From Modestobacter sp. L9-4 (lineage in GTDB: Bacteria > Actinomycetota > Actinomycetes > Mycobacteriales > Geodermatophilaceae): 64,000 nucleotides of DNA. The position numbers were made by a program, and so were the translations under genes. The notes under the pieces were generated by a model. It made no database searches. It was not told the origin of the DNA and saw only the letters and a program-made list of their open reading frames with translations. Location: contig NZ_CP077800.1 of the NCBI RefSeq assembly GCF_019112525.1, forward strand, positions 806,001 through 870,000, in the 5' to 3' direction. Below are positions 1-8,973 of the stretch, piece by piece (positions within the stretch are counted from its first letter, which is position 1; each line of letters begins with the position of its first letter).

Positions 1-1354
1 CGGCCACCGCGCCGTCCGGCGGTGCGGACGCCGGTGCGGACGACGGTGCCGCAGCTGCCGAGGACGACGCGGCGGCGTCCTCGGCCGGCGGGCCGACCGC
101 GGCGCGGACGGTCTCCTGCTGCAGCGGGTCGACCACCGAGGGGTCGTCGGCGCCGTAGCGGCCGGACGCGCCGTAGACCCGCGGGTCCGACAGCCCGGCG
201 ACGGTCAGCCCGAACGCGTCGACCAGCCCGGCGGTGACGGCGTACCCGCCACCGCCCACCGTCGTCTTGGTGCCCAGCACGGTGACCCCGGGGATGCCCG
301 CCATCACCTGCACGGTCGCCGGGGAGTCGTGGTTGCCGGCGATCCACAGCATCGGGGTGGTGGCGGTGAGCGCCCGGACGGCGTCGAGGTAGCTGGGGGT
401 GAGCTCGGCGGCGGTGCCGAACTCGCTCTCGTCGCCGGCGTTGACGATCAGGTCGACGCCGTAGTTGGCCGCGTACTGCCCCACCAGCGGGTAGTTCGCG
501 GCCAGGTGCATGTCGGAGATGGTCATGATCTGCAGTGCCGTCTGCGGCGTCTGCTCGTCCTCGATCTGGGCCTGCAGCGCCGCCTGGATGCCCACGACCG
601 AGCCGAGGACGTCGAGGGCCTTGGACTGCTGGGAGTAGTACTGGCTCAGCTCGCTGGGGAACAGCTGCGCGGCGGCCAGCGTGCCGGTGAGCCGGGACTC
701 CCGCACCCAGTTCGGGTCGTAGCTCAGCGCCCCGTACGCGGCCACGGCCAGGACGACGACGACCGCCGCCCCGGCCTGCCGCACCCGGCGGCGCAGCTCG
801 TGGGTGCGGCGCGGCTGACCGCGCAGGTAGCGCAGCGACATGTCCACCGCGGCGGCGGCGGCCAGGCCGAGGGCGACGCCGAGGACGAGCTCGGCGAGCA
901 GCCACCCGATGATCGTGGGCGCCTGCTCGGTCACGTCGGCCTGCAACCGCTGCACGAAGCGGGGCACGTTCCCGCCGGCCAGCCGGGTCAGCGCCAGCAC
1001 GTCGACGTCCTCGGGGCTGATGTGCACCCCGAACGGCACGCCGCTGACGGCGGGGAACTCCCAGCTGCCCAGTGTGGTGTCCGCGCTGAGGCCAGGGCGG
1101 GTGAACAGCGAGCCCCGCACCTCGAACGGCACGCCCTGCACGGTCGCGTGGTACGGGAACGCCTGCAGCAGCGCGGCCGCGCCGCCCAGCGGGAGCGCGA
1201 TCCGCAGCAGCCACCGGACGATCGCCCCCAGTGCGGCGGCGGCCAGGTCACCGGCCCGCCGGGCGGCGTGCTCGGCGCGCTGGCGCCGGGTCGCCGGGAA
1301 CGGCAGCGGCAGCTGCTGGACGTCGTGCCGGTTGTGCGCCATCGCGTCCATCAT
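1..1354 (-). CDS. Membrane-anchored metallophosphoesterase, 3' end outside window
   Basis: This frame is open from an ATG ATG pair at 1354 to the window edge, so the C-terminus is missing. The protein has about three hydrophobic segments near residues 40-60, 155-180 and 205-222. They are followed by calcineurin-like metallophosphoesterase motifs: ISDMHL (D-x-H), NAGDESE (the GDxxD block, with E in place of the last D) and GNHD. By family knowledge it would hydrolyse a phosphoester with a two-metal centre placed outside the membrane; the substrate is unknown. The visible C-terminal end becomes an Ala/Ser/Pro-rich linker. It is divergent from the gene at 1531, with about 175 bases between them for both promoters. 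The motifs make the family fairly sure; the exact start is less so. Confidence 0.8.
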   Translation of the reverse strand, partial: MMDAMAHNRHDVQQLPLPFPATRRQRAEHAARRAGDLAAAALGAIVRWLLRIALPLGGAAALLQAFPYHATVQGVPFEVRGSLFTRPGLSADTTLGSWEFPAVSGVPFGVHISPEDVDVLALTRLAGGNVPRFVQRLQADVTEQAPTIIGWLLAELVLGVALGLAAAAAVDMSLRYLRGQPRRTHELRRRVRQAGAAVVVVLAVAAYGALSYDPNWVRESRLTGTLAAAQLFPSELSQYYSQQSKALDVLGSVVGIQAALQAQIEDEQTPQTALQIMTISDMHLAANYPLVGQYAANYGVDLIVNAGDESEFGTAAELTPSYLDAVRALTATTPMLWIAGNHDSPATVQVMAGIPGVTVLGTKTTVGGGGYAVTAGLVDAFGLTVAGLSDPRVYGASGRYGADDPSVVDPLQQETVRAAVGPPAEDAAASSSAAAAPSSAPASAPPDGAVA

Positions 1355-1530
1355 CCCGTGCCGCAGTACCCGGCCGGGGCGACCACGAGGGTGGTCCCGG
1401 CGACATCGCCGGCGGCCCGTCCGGGTGGGCGCAGGGTCGCGGCCGACGGGCCGGGCGGCGATCCGTGGGACGCTGTGCGTGAACCGACGACGACGCACTC
1501 GCCGACTCGTCGCCGACGAACGGGGCTCCC

Positions 1531-2367
1531 TTGGCACTGATCACCTGCCCCACCTGCGATTCCGACGACATCAACGGCACGCCGCAGCCGGACAGCCGGC
1601 TGCTGATCCACTGCAACGACTGCGGCCACGAGTGGCTGCGCGGCGAGGCCCGCCGCGACCCGGCGCGACCCGCCGTCCAGACCTCGGAGTCGCTGCACGC
1701 GACGTTCCCGACCGTGGCCGACGTCCGTCCGGACGTGCGCGAGCGCGTGGCGCTGCTGACCTCGGAGTTCCTGATGGAGCGGCCCGAGGCCGACCCCGAC
1801 GTCGCCGCCTACCGGGAGCGCTACGCCGCGCTGTTCACCCGCGACGGCCTGTCCTCCGCGACGGCCGAGCAGCTGCTGCACTTCGCGAACTCCACGACCG
1901 TGGCCGACCCGGGCAACATCTCCGGGTTCAACCGGGCGTGGAAGACCGCCGGCCCGGACAAGGCCGCCACCCAGGTGCGCGCCACCATCGAGTACCTGCT
2001 GTTCGGGCCGGAGAGCCTCAAGCTCGAGGACCGCATGACCCACCTGGTCGACGGCACCAAGAAGGGGCTGGGCTTCCCCTCCTTCAAGGAGTCGCTGCTC
2101 ACCAAGGTGCTGTGCGTCGTCGAGCCCGAGCGCTTCCTGCCGATCGTGAAGTACACCGCTGCGGCCGGCGGCAAGAAGGAGCTGGCCAAGGCCGTCTTCG
2201 AGCTCGACCTCCCGCCGGTGGAGAAGTCCGCCTGGACGGTCGGCCGCCTCGCGGTCTGGAGCAACGACCTGCTGCGGTCGCTGGTCGGCAACGAGCTGCC
2301 CGACCTGCAGGAGGCCGCGAAGTTCCTCCAGTGGGCCCGCACCCAGCCGGTGCTCTCGCGCAGCTGA
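1531..2367 (+). CDS. Conserved protein with N-terminal zinc ribbon
   Basis: A 278-residue soluble protein with a TTG start. Cys6, Cys9, Cys28 and Cys31 form a CxxC...CxxCGHEW zinc ribbon at the N-terminus. The remaining 230 residues are mostly helical in appearance and I do not recognise a catalytic motif. Proteins with this ribbon plus an unclassified helical body are common in high-GC actinobacteria and have no assigned role that I know. It ends just before a strong bidirectional terminator, so it is probably monocistronic. The TTG start is chosen because the ribbon follows it immediately; no strong ribosome binding site is seen. Confidence 0.75.
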   Translation: MALITCPTCDSDDINGTPQPDSRLLIHCNDCGHEWLRGEARRDPARPAVQTSESLHATFPTVADVRPDVRERVALLTSEFLMERPEADPDVAAYRERYAALFTRDGLSSATAEQLLHFANSTTVADPGNISGFNRAWKTAGPDKAATQVRATIEYLLFGPESLKLEDRMTHLVDGTKKGLGFPSFKESLLTKVLCVVEPERFLPIVKYTAAAGGKKELAKAVFELDLPPVEKSAWTVGRLAVWSNDLLRSLVGNELPDLQEAAKFLQWARTQPVLSRS

Positions 2368-2380
2368 GCCACCGACGCAG

Positions 2381-2414
2381 AACGCCCCGCCCCGGAGACC
2401 GGGTGCGGGGCGTT
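2381..2414. terminator. Bidirectional hairpin terminator
   Basis: Arms AACGCCCCGC (2381-2390) and GCGGGGCGTT (2405-2414) are perfect complements, and three further C/G pairs can extend the stem. It lies between the convergent genes ending at 2367 (+) and 2428 (-) and can serve both. Confidence 0.8.
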
Positions 2415-2427
2415 CGTCGTCGGGGCG

Positions 2428-2931
2428 TCAGTTGCCGCTGTAGGCGCTGACCCCGAAGTGCTGGTCGCCCTTGTCGTCCTCCTGGACGAGCACGGTGGCG
2501 GCCTGGCCGCCGACGATGACCGCGCAGGTGTCGCCGGAGCAGTCGATGGTCTCGACCTGCAGGTTCTGCCCGGACAGGAACTGGGTCACGGCGGCCTCGG
2601 TGTCGGCGTTCGAGTCGTCGCGCTGGTTGCGGTAGAGCACGACCGCCGCGATGGCCAGCGCGGCCACGATGACCACCAGCAGCGCCGAGATCAGCAGGTT
2701 GGTGTTGCGGGAGACCCAGCCGGGCTCACCGGAGCCGCTGGTCTCCCCGGTCGTGCCGTCGCCGATCGTGCCCTCGCTGGTCGTGCCGTCGCTGGTCGTG
2801 CCGTAGGGGGCGGTGCCGTCGGTGCCGGGGGCGGGCGTGACCTCGGGGGTGCCCACGGAGGTGGCGCCGGCCGTGGGGACGTGCCCGGTCGAGCCCGGCT
2901 CGGTGGGGTGGGTGCTGCCGTCGGTGCTCAT
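2428..2931 (-). CDS. Small single-pass membrane protein with Thr/Gly-rich N-terminus
   Basis: A 167-residue protein starting at ATG 2931 (MSTDGSTHP). Residues 1-75 are low-complexity with repeated GTTSDGTTSEGT-like units. One transmembrane helix lies at about residues 79-100. The C-terminal 65 residues carry two cysteines (DCSGDTC) and would lie outside the membrane if the N-terminus is cytoplasmic. It sits downstream of the Ter cluster on the same strand but is separated from it by about 130 bases. I do not recognise a family; a DUF4333-like extracytoplasmic domain is possible. Confidence 0.7.
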   Translation of the reverse strand: MSTDGSTHPTEPGSTGHVPTAGATSVGTPEVTPAPGTDGTAPYGTTSDGTTSEGTIGDGTTGETSGSGEPGWVSRNTNLLISALLVVIVAALAIAAVVLYRNQRDDSNADTEAAVTQFLSGQNLQVETIDCSGDTCAVIVGGQAATVLVQEDDKGDQHFGVSAYSGN

Positions 2932-3064
2932 CGGGTGCGTGCCTCGCTCTGGTCGGGCGCCGCGGGGTCCGCGGCAGGGTGGTGGGGGTGGTGGGGGTCT
3001 GGGTGCTGGCGCGCGCACCGGCCGTCACGACACTGCCACAACGAGGTGTGTGCCGGGTCCCGGC

Positions 3065-3925
3065 CTACCGGACGGCGGTGCCGGCGCTGCGGTCGCGGGG
3101 CGCCACGCCCTGGGTGTGCGCGGCGAACCAGGCGACGATCTCCTCCCCGGCGGCCGCGCCGGTGCTGGTGAGCGCCTCGACCCAGGGTGCGGACCAGCCG
3201 CTGGCGGCGATCTCGCCGTGCCCGGGGTGCACCGCCCGGTCGGCGGCGGCGAGCAGGTCGACGTCGAGCAGGGAGTCCCCCGCGGCCAGGACGACCTCGG
3301 CGCCGACCCGGTGGGCCACCTCCAGGGCCGCCGCGGACTTCTGCAGCGGCAGGGGCACGAGGTAGACCTTGCGGCCCTGCACCGACAGCGACCAGCCGCC
3401 GTCCCGGGCCCAGGCGGTGAGCCGCGCGACGGCGGCCGGCGGCAGGGCCGCCCGGTCGACGACCATGTAGCAGAACAGGTCGGCCGCGACCCGGGGCGGC
3501 CCGGCCCACTCCGGTCGGCACACCTCGGTCAGCTCGGCCAGCGCCGCCGCGAGCGGGGCGACCCCGGCCACCGCGCGCGCGACCTGTCCGGCCCACGCGG
3601 GGTCGGGGACGCCGTCGACGAGCAGCACGCCGCCGTTCGCGGCGACCGCGTACCGGGGCGGCGGTCCGGGCAGCCGCACCCGGGCCAGCTGCGCCGGCGT
3701 GCGGGTGGTGACCGGGACGACGACCTCACGGGCGGCGAGCGCGGCCAGCGCGGTGGCGGCGGCAGGAGTCATGAACGACACGTCCCGGCCCTCGTGCCGC
3801 TCCACCACGACCAGGCCGGCGGTGCCCGGGCCCGCGGGGTCGGCGACCAGGCCGCCCGAGGGCGCGGCGGCGGCGGAGTAGACGAGCGTGCGGTCGAGGT
3901 CGCTGGCGATGAGCGTGCGGGTCAC
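3065..3925 (-). CDS. HAD-family phosphatase of the Ter biosynthetic module
   Basis: A 286-residue protein with a GTG start at 3925 that overlaps the upstream stop by 4 bases (GTGA). HAD motif I is SDLDRTLVY with Asp9 and Asp11; motif IV is GDSLLDVDLL near the C-terminus; the cap region lies between. HAD enzymes are magnesium-dependent phosphatases or phosphotransferases. In Ter-type stress gene clusters a HAD protein of this kind is consistently encoded beside two PRTase-like proteins and an HpcH-like TIM barrel, and these are proposed to make a nucleoside-like metabolite. It is the last gene of the tightly coupled four-gene module, so it is probably translated together with them. The exact substrate is unknown. 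Confidence 0.85.
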   Translation of the reverse strand: MTRTLIASDLDRTLVYSAAAAPSGGLVADPAGPGTAGLVVVERHEGRDVSFMTPAAATALAALAAREVVVPVTTRTPAQLARVRLPGPPPRYAVAANGGVLLVDGVPDPAWAGQVARAVAGVAPLAAALAELTEVCRPEWAGPPRVAADLFCYMVVDRAALPPAAVARLTAWARDGGWSLSVQGRKVYLVPLPLQKSAAALEVAHRVGAEVVLAAGDSLLDVDLLAAADRAVHPGHGEIAASGWSAPWVEALTSTGAAAGEEIVAWFAAHTQGVAPRDRSAGTAVR

Positions 3926-5058
3926 GCGTCCCTCCCGAGGGGGCGGATCAGGCCGACGCAGGCGTAGGGCATGTCGTCGACGAGCTCGACCGCGGCGCCG
4001 CGCTCGTCGGCCAGCAGCAGCACGTGGGCCAGGTCGGGCACCGCGTCCCGCCGGACGAGCACCTTCTCCGGCACCCGGCGCAGCAGCACCCGGGTGGTCT
4101 CCCCCACCCCGGGCTTGACCAGGTTCAGGTCGGCGACGCCGTGCTCGGCGGCCAGCCGCTGCACGGTCGCCCAGCCCGACCAGGTCGGCGTGCGGTCGGA
4201 GGCCCGCAGCGCGGGCAGGTCGGCCGCCACCCGGTCCGCGACAGCAGCGAAGGAGCCGCTGACGGTGTCCAGGAAGCGCGCCGAGACGTCGGCCGGTGCC
4301 AGGTCGGCGTAGTGCTTCGCGCCGTGGAACTGGCCGGGGCCGATCAGCCGGTCGGTGAGCACGGTGCGCGACACCAGCCCGGACACCGTGGAGTTCAGGC
4401 ACGCCGAGGCGATCAGGAAGTCGCGCCGGGTGCCGAAGGTGGCCGTGCAGGAGCCGGGGTCGGCCAGCACCGCCAGGTCGGGTGCGAAGCCCCGCCCGGC
4501 CGGCAGCGCGGCGTTCGCCTGCGCCACCGACGTGGCCAGCTCACGGCTGATCGCACCCTTGCCGGTCCAGCCGTCGACGAAGACCACGTCGCGCGGGTCG
4601 TGGTGGGCGGCCAGCCAGGACAGCGCCACCTGGTCGATGCCGCGCCCGCGCAGGATCGACAGGGCGGCGTGCGGCAGGTCCAGCCCGTGCGCCGCCTGCG
4701 CCCAGCGGCGCACCAGGATCCCGACCGGCGTGCCGGCCCGGGCCAGGGAGACCAGCACCGGCGGCCGCTCCCGCTCGGCGAGCACCAGCTCGGTGACCAG
4801 CCCGACGGCGTGCGCGAGCGTCTCGGCGGAGTCGGCCAGCGCCCGGTCGAACAGCTGCTGGTAGGCCGGCCCCGGCTGGTACTCCACCGGCAGCGACTCC
4901 GAGTAGTGCGCAGCGCCGGACTGCACGGCCTCCTCGCGCTCCTCGACCGGCGCCTCCAGGTCGGCCCCGGACAGGTCGGTGAGCAGCCAGCTGACCTCCT
5001 CGGCCCGGTAGGAGCCGAACGCCGGGCCGTGCAGCGGGTCGGGCAGGGCGCCGGTCAC
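3922..5058 (-). CDS. StiP-family PRTase-like protein with PELOTA RNA-binding C-terminus
   Basis: A 378-residue protein starting at GTG 5058, overlapping the upstream stop by 4 bases. The body matches the StiP family found in Ter gene clusters. It contains a PRTase-like core with VFVDGWTGKGAI in the position of the PRPP-binding loop and a conserved LIASACLNSTVSGLVSRT segment. The last 60 residues (from about LVRRDAVPDLAHVLLL) resemble the PELOTA RNA-binding domain. StiP has been annotated as a cysteine protease, but comparative genomics of Ter systems groups it with phosphoribosyltransferases. It probably acts with the TRSP-PRTase just upstream on a ribosylated intermediate. The family call is firm, the reaction is not. 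Confidence 0.85.
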   Translation of the reverse strand: MTGALPDPLHGPAFGSYRAEEVSWLLTDLSGADLEAPVEEREEAVQSGAAHYSESLPVEYQPGPAYQQLFDRALADSAETLAHAVGLVTELVLAERERPPVLVSLARAGTPVGILVRRWAQAAHGLDLPHAALSILRGRGIDQVALSWLAAHHDPRDVVFVDGWTGKGAISRELATSVAQANAALPAGRGFAPDLAVLADPGSCTATFGTRRDFLIASACLNSTVSGLVSRTVLTDRLIGPGQFHGAKHYADLAPADVSARFLDTVSGSFAAVADRVAADLPALRASDRTPTWSGWATVQRLAAEHGVADLNLVKPGVGETTRVLLRRVPEKVLVRRDAVPDLAHVLLLADERGAAVELVDDMPYACVGLIRPLGRDA

Positions 5059-6440
5059 CGGGCGCCCGGGCGGGAACCGGGGACGGTGAGCACCGTGACC
5101 GGCCCCGCGCTGACCGCGGCCAGCTGGGCGCGCAGGTCGCCGTCCCGGCCGGTGCTCGCGTCGTCGAGCACGAGCAGCACCGCGTCGAACGGTGCGGCGC
5201 CGGCGGGCGGGGCGACGTTGTAGGCGAACCGCGGGCCGGGCCCGTCGGCGGGGTCGTCGGAGGCGGGGAAGGTCAGCGCCGTGCGGATCGCGCAGCCGGG
5301 CTCGTCGACCGGGACGACCGGCGAGCGGGTGGTGCTGGAGAACACGACCTCGACGCCGTCGCCGGCCAGCAGCCCGGCGAGCTCGGCGGCGAGCCGGGTG
5401 GGCAGGTACATCAGCTCCTCGGTGCCCAGCACCAGCAGTCGCTCCCCCGCTCCTGCCGGCAGGCCGGGCCGCAGCTGCGCGGCGACGGCGGCCACCGCGG
5501 CGTCGAAGGCGGGCCGCTCGGAGTCGGGGAAGCCGTGCCGGCCGCCGTCCCGGACGCCGGCGGGCCAGCCGGTCACCGAGCGCACCTCCGCCGCGGCCGA
5601 GCCGGCCTCGACCGCCGGCCGGCCGTGCTGCTCGACCAGGGCCGCGCCCCGGGCCAGGGCGTCGGCGGGCAGCGCGATCGCACCACTGACCAGGGCGACC
5701 ACCTCGATCTGCACGCCGGTGCGCTCGGCGAACCCGGCCAGCGCGGCGCGGTCGGCGGCCGACCGCAGGTCGACCAGCGCGGCGACCAGGTACCGCGACC
5801 GGGGGGCGACCGCCTGCACGGCGCGGACCGTGTCCATGACGGTCGCGCCGGTGGACAGCTCGTCGTCGACCAGCACCAGCGGCCGCGGCCCGGCCAGCAG
5901 TGCAGGGTCCTCGGGCAGCAGCAGGTGGCTGGTGGCGTGCGAGTGCGACTCCTCGAAGGCGCCCACCGCTGCCACCCCGGGCACCGGACGGCGGGTGGAG
6001 TGCAGGTAGGGCGCGCGCAGCTGGTCGGCGACGGAGTGCCCGAGCCCGGTGGCGGTCTCGGCGTAGCCGAGCACCAGCGCGTCCGCGGTCGTGGCCGGCA
6101 GCTGCGCGTCGAGGGCGGCCAGCAGCCGGGACGACGCCGTGGGGTCCCCGCGCAGCGCCGCGGCGACCAGCGCGCCACCCTCCTCGGCCAGGCCGCCGGG
6201 GGTCCCGGTGAGCCGGTCGGCGACCAGGGCGCCGAGCAGCCGGCCGGCGCCGTGCACCAGCCGCGGGTCGGTGGGCACGTGCTTGCCCAGCACCCGGCTG
6301 ACCAGCAGGTGCGCGCGGCGCGGGTTGCGGCGCAGCGCCATCCCGACGAGGTCCTCGGCGACCAGGCCGCCCACCCCGGCGGTGGTGGTCAGCCGGGCGT
6401 CGAGGCGGTCGGCGGTCCACTGCCCGCTCCAGACCGTCAC
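5055..6440 (-). CDS. Orotate-PRTase-like protein with TRSP domain (Ter module)
   Basis: A 461-residue protein. The PRPP-binding signature LVLVDDELSTGATV sits at residues 188-201. The C-terminal domain carries the literal TTRSP motif at residues 370-374 and FAYNV further on, which define the TRSP domain of Ter-associated phosphoribosyltransferases. Such enzymes transfer a base to or from PRPP. Here the partner genes suggest a dedicated nucleoside-like product rather than pyrimidine synthesis. It overlaps both neighbours by 4 bases (6437-6440 and 5055-5058), so the module is translationally coupled. Confidence 0.9.
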   Translation of the reverse strand: MTVWSGQWTADRLDARLTTTAGVGGLVAEDLVGMALRRNPRRAHLLVSRVLGKHVPTDPRLVHGAGRLLGALVADRLTGTPGGLAEEGGALVAAALRGDPTASSRLLAALDAQLPATTADALVLGYAETATGLGHSVADQLRAPYLHSTRRPVPGVAAVGAFEESHSHATSHLLLPEDPALLAGPRPLVLVDDELSTGATVMDTVRAVQAVAPRSRYLVAALVDLRSAADRAALAGFAERTGVQIEVVALVSGAIALPADALARGAALVEQHGRPAVEAGSAAAEVRSVTGWPAGVRDGGRHGFPDSERPAFDAAVAAVAAQLRPGLPAGAGERLLVLGTEELMYLPTRLAAELAGLLAGDGVEVVFSSTTRSPVVPVDEPGCAIRTALTFPASDDPADGPGPRFAYNVAPPAGAAPFDAVLLVLDDASTGRDGDLRAQLAAVSAGPVTVLTVPGSRPGAR

Positions 6441-7591
6441 AGGGCCGCGCCGAGCAGGTCGACGAAGGACGTCGTCGGGTGGGCGACGCCGAACACCGCG
6501 GCCCGCTGCAGCGTCCGCAGCGCCCAGGCGGTGTGCGGCTTGGACTCGTTCATCTTGTTGCGGAACGCCGACGCGGCGGCCCCACCGGCGCCACCGGTGC
6601 CCAGCACGGCGAGCGCGTCGCTGTGCTCCTCGTGCGTGACCACCGACAGCGCGTGCACCGCGGCGACGTGCGAGGGGTGGATGACCGTCTTGCCAGACAG
6701 GCCGTTGGCCCGGTCGAGCACCACCTCGCGGATCAGCCCGTCGAGGTCGCGGCGGATCAGCTCGGTGCGCAGCGCGCGCTCCTGGTGCTCGTCGAACGGG
6801 GTCTGCCGCAGCTGGGGCTTGAACAGCCGCTCGGGGCTGGAGAAGTACTCCCAGACCGCGCCGGTGATGACGTGGCCGGTGCCGTCGGCGCGGCCGAGGA
6901 CGTTGACGATGTCGGCGATGGCGTCGGCCAGCACCCGCACGTCGTAGACGGTGAGCTCCCGGCTGCGGCGCAGCCCGTAGGTCGCCGACAGGTCGGTGGC
7001 GCCGATCCGGACGGCGAGCACGTGCTGCCGGTGGGCGGCGAGCAGGTCACGGATGCCCAGCAGCGCCGCCGCCCGCGTCTCGGTGTGCGCGATCTCCGGC
7101 GACTCCAGCACCGGCATGACCCGCAGCAGCCGGCCGGTGCGCTCGCTGGCGGCGACCACCTCGGCCAGGAACGCCGGGCCGGTGCGCGCGGTGAACTTCG
7201 GCAGCACGAAGCCGGTGAGCACGCCGACGTCCTCACCCAGCTCCGCCACCAGGGCCGGGACCTGCTCCGGAGACCGCACCCGGATGAACACCAGCGGGCC
7301 GTCGGGGGCGGTGGCCGCGTGCCGGCGCAGCTGGGCGACGACGTTCTGCTCGGCGGCGGGGACGTCGGCGTCGGCGATCGCGTCTTCCAGGCACAGGACG
7401 GCGCTGAGCACGCCGGCGGCCCGGTTGCGGGCGAGGTCGGCCGCCAGCGCGGGCCGGGTGGCCGGGCTGTACAGCGTGGCGCCGAGGGCGAGGCCGAGCA
7501 CGGCCGGGTCGTCGGCGGCGGTGAAGGGCTGGGGCGGCAGGGCGAACAGCCGCGCCTCGTCCGCGCCGGTCAGGTTGTCGAAGTGGCGCAT
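6437..7591 (-). CDS. HpcH/HpaI-citrate lyase-like TIM-barrel protein (Ter module)
   Basis: A 384-residue protein starting at ATG 7591 with GAGG placed just upstream. It shows the citrate-lyase beta/HpcH aldolase fold: PVLESPEIAHTETR, RIGATDLSATYG and a late KTVIHPSH segment that is typical of the family. Family members make or break C-C bonds in acyl-CoA or 2-oxoacid substrates using a divalent metal. In Ter clusters this enzyme is the first gene of the biosynthetic module. About 115 bases separate it from the TerA-like gene upstream, so it may have its own promoter; TAGCGT in that gap could be a -10 box. The specific substrate is unknown. Confidence 0.88.
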   Translation of the reverse strand: MRHFDNLTGADEARLFALPPQPFTAADDPAVLGLALGATLYSPATRPALAADLARNRAAGVLSAVLCLEDAIADADVPAAEQNVVAQLRRHAATAPDGPLVFIRVRSPEQVPALVAELGEDVGVLTGFVLPKFTARTGPAFLAEVVAASERTGRLLRVMPVLESPEIAHTETRAAALLGIRDLLAAHRQHVLAVRIGATDLSATYGLRRSRELTVYDVRVLADAIADIVNVLGRADGTGHVITGAVWEYFSSPERLFKPQLRQTPFDEHQERALRTELIRRDLDGLIREVVLDRANGLSGKTVIHPSHVAAVHALSVVTHEEHSDALAVLGTGGAGGAAASAFRNKMNESKPHTAWALRTLQRAAVFGVAHPTTSFVDLLGAAL

Positions 7592-7706
7592 GAGGACCTC
7601 GGGAGGACGACCACCGGTGGCTGGGTGGGTGCGGGTCAGGGACGGGCGGCCGACGCTAGTGCGGCTCAGCGGGCGCGGTCGCCCACCGCCGCGTGAACTC
7701 TCGGGT

Positions 7707-8960
7707 TCACAGGACGGGGGTGGCGCCGTCGGCCCAGGTGATCCGGTCGTAGCCGAACGCCTGGGCGACCTCGCGCACCGCGCCGGTGACCAGCTCGCGC
7801 TCGGCGCGCAGCACGTGCTCCCCGGCGATCGCGTACAGCGACAGCGCCGCGACCGGACCGGCGTGCCGCCCGACGTCCAGCGGCACCTCGACCCGCGCGC
7901 CGCCGAAGGTGGTCACCCGCAGCGTGCCGCCCCAGTCGAGCTCGCGGCCGGACTCGGAGAACGCGTAGACCAGCAGCCGGCGCAGCGCGCGGGACTGCCG
8001 CAGGTCGACCGTCAGCCTCTCGTGCGCGCCCTGCGCCCCGGTGACCACCGGACGGCGGGACTGCGGCGGGGCGGTGCCGATGCCGGTGGCCAGCTGCACG
8101 ATGCCGGAGGTGCCGTCGGCGAGTTCGTAGAGCGCACCGATCCGCACGTCCCCGACCGCGGCCGAGGCGATCGCCTCCACCGTCAGCGTGCCGACGCCGG
8201 ACTGCACCCGGGTCAGCGTCACCGTGGGGTCGCGGCGGGTCAGGATCACCCGGCCGCCCGGGGCGAGCCGGGGCACCGTCCGGCGGGCCGGCGGCTCGGC
8301 AGCCGCAGGCGCCCGGACCGGCGCCGCTGCTGCAGGCGCTGCCGATGCAGGCGCGGGCGTGAGGTCCAGCGGGTTCGACAGGTCCCGCGAGGCCGTGGGG
8401 ACGGCGGACGGCGCGGGCGCCGCCGGACCGGAGAGGTCGAGGGGGTCCGACAGGTCCAGCGGTGCAGACCGCTGGGCGGTCGACGCCGACCGCGGGGCAG
8501 CCGCCGGAGCGGCAGGCGGCCCGGAGAGGTCCAGCGGGTCCGGCCGCGGGGCAGCCGGCGCCGGGGTGGCCGGCGGGCCGGAGAGGTCCAGCGAGTCCGG
8601 CCGTGGAGCGGCCGGCGGCCCGGAGAGGTCCAGCGAGTCCGGCCGCGGTGCGGCCGGCGCCGGGGCGGCGGGCGGCCCGGAGAGGTCCAGCGACGAGGAC
8701 AGGTCCAGCGACGACGCCGGGCGGGCCGGTGACGGCGCGGACGCCGACAGGTCGAGCCCGGACGACGGCTCCGACAGGTCCAGCCCGACGGACCGGGCAG
8801 GCGAGGCGGCAGCCGGCGGAGCAGGCAGCGCGGCAGGCGTGGCGGCGGGCCGCGACGGCTCGGGTGCAGGGGCCGTGCCCGGGACCGGCCGCACCGTGCG
8901 GTGCCGCAGCCAGGCCAGGTCCGGCCGCGGCGGCGCCGACGCCGGCGGCTGCCCGATCAC
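7707..8960 (-). CDS. TerA/TerF-like protein with long LDLS-repeat linker
   Basis: A 417-residue protein; GTG 8960 is chosen because it lies 13 bases after the stop of the TerD gene upstream. The C-terminal 180 residues are TerD-superfamily-like and resemble the TerA-like protein at 12001 (RVILTRRDPTVTLTR, then YELADGTSGIVQLA and LDVGRHAGPVAALSLY). Before this lies a roughly 200-residue Pro/Ala/Ser-rich linker. It contains the tetrapeptide LDLS nine times plus RDLS and LDLT variants, mostly as SLDLSGPP. The same LDLS occurs at the very N-terminus of TelA in this cluster. Ter proteins are thought to form membrane-associated metal-sensing complexes; I infer the repeats are a docking array. Function otherwise unknown. 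Confidence 0.8.
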   Translation of the reverse strand: MIGQPPASAPPRPDLAWLRHRTVRPVPGTAPAPEPSRPAATPAALPAPPAAASPARSVGLDLSEPSSGLDLSASAPSPARPASSLDLSSSLDLSGPPAAPAPAAPRPDSLDLSGPPAAPRPDSLDLSGPPATPAPAAPRPDPLDLSGPPAAPAAAPRSASTAQRSAPLDLSDPLDLSGPAAPAPSAVPTASRDLSNPLDLTPAPASAAPAAAAPVRAPAAAEPPARRTVPRLAPGGRVILTRRDPTVTLTRVQSGVGTLTVEAIASAAVGDVRIGALYELADGTSGIVQLATGIGTAPPQSRRPVVTGAQGAHERLTVDLRQSRALRRLLVYAFSESGRELDWGGTLRVTTFGGARVEVPLDVGRHAGPVAALSLYAIAGEHVLRAERELVTGAVREVAQAFGYDRITWADGATPVL

Positions 8961-8973
8961 AGCGGCAGCCCGG

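Noticed and set aside
3925-4402. Upstream extension of the HAD gene
   Set aside because: The extension is Arg/Gly-rich and out of character; the GTG start at 3925 with the GTGA overlap is better.
7693-7710. GTGAAC/GTTCAC hairpin
   Set aside because: A 6-bp stem that overlaps the stop codon of the TerA-like gene; too weak to call a terminator.
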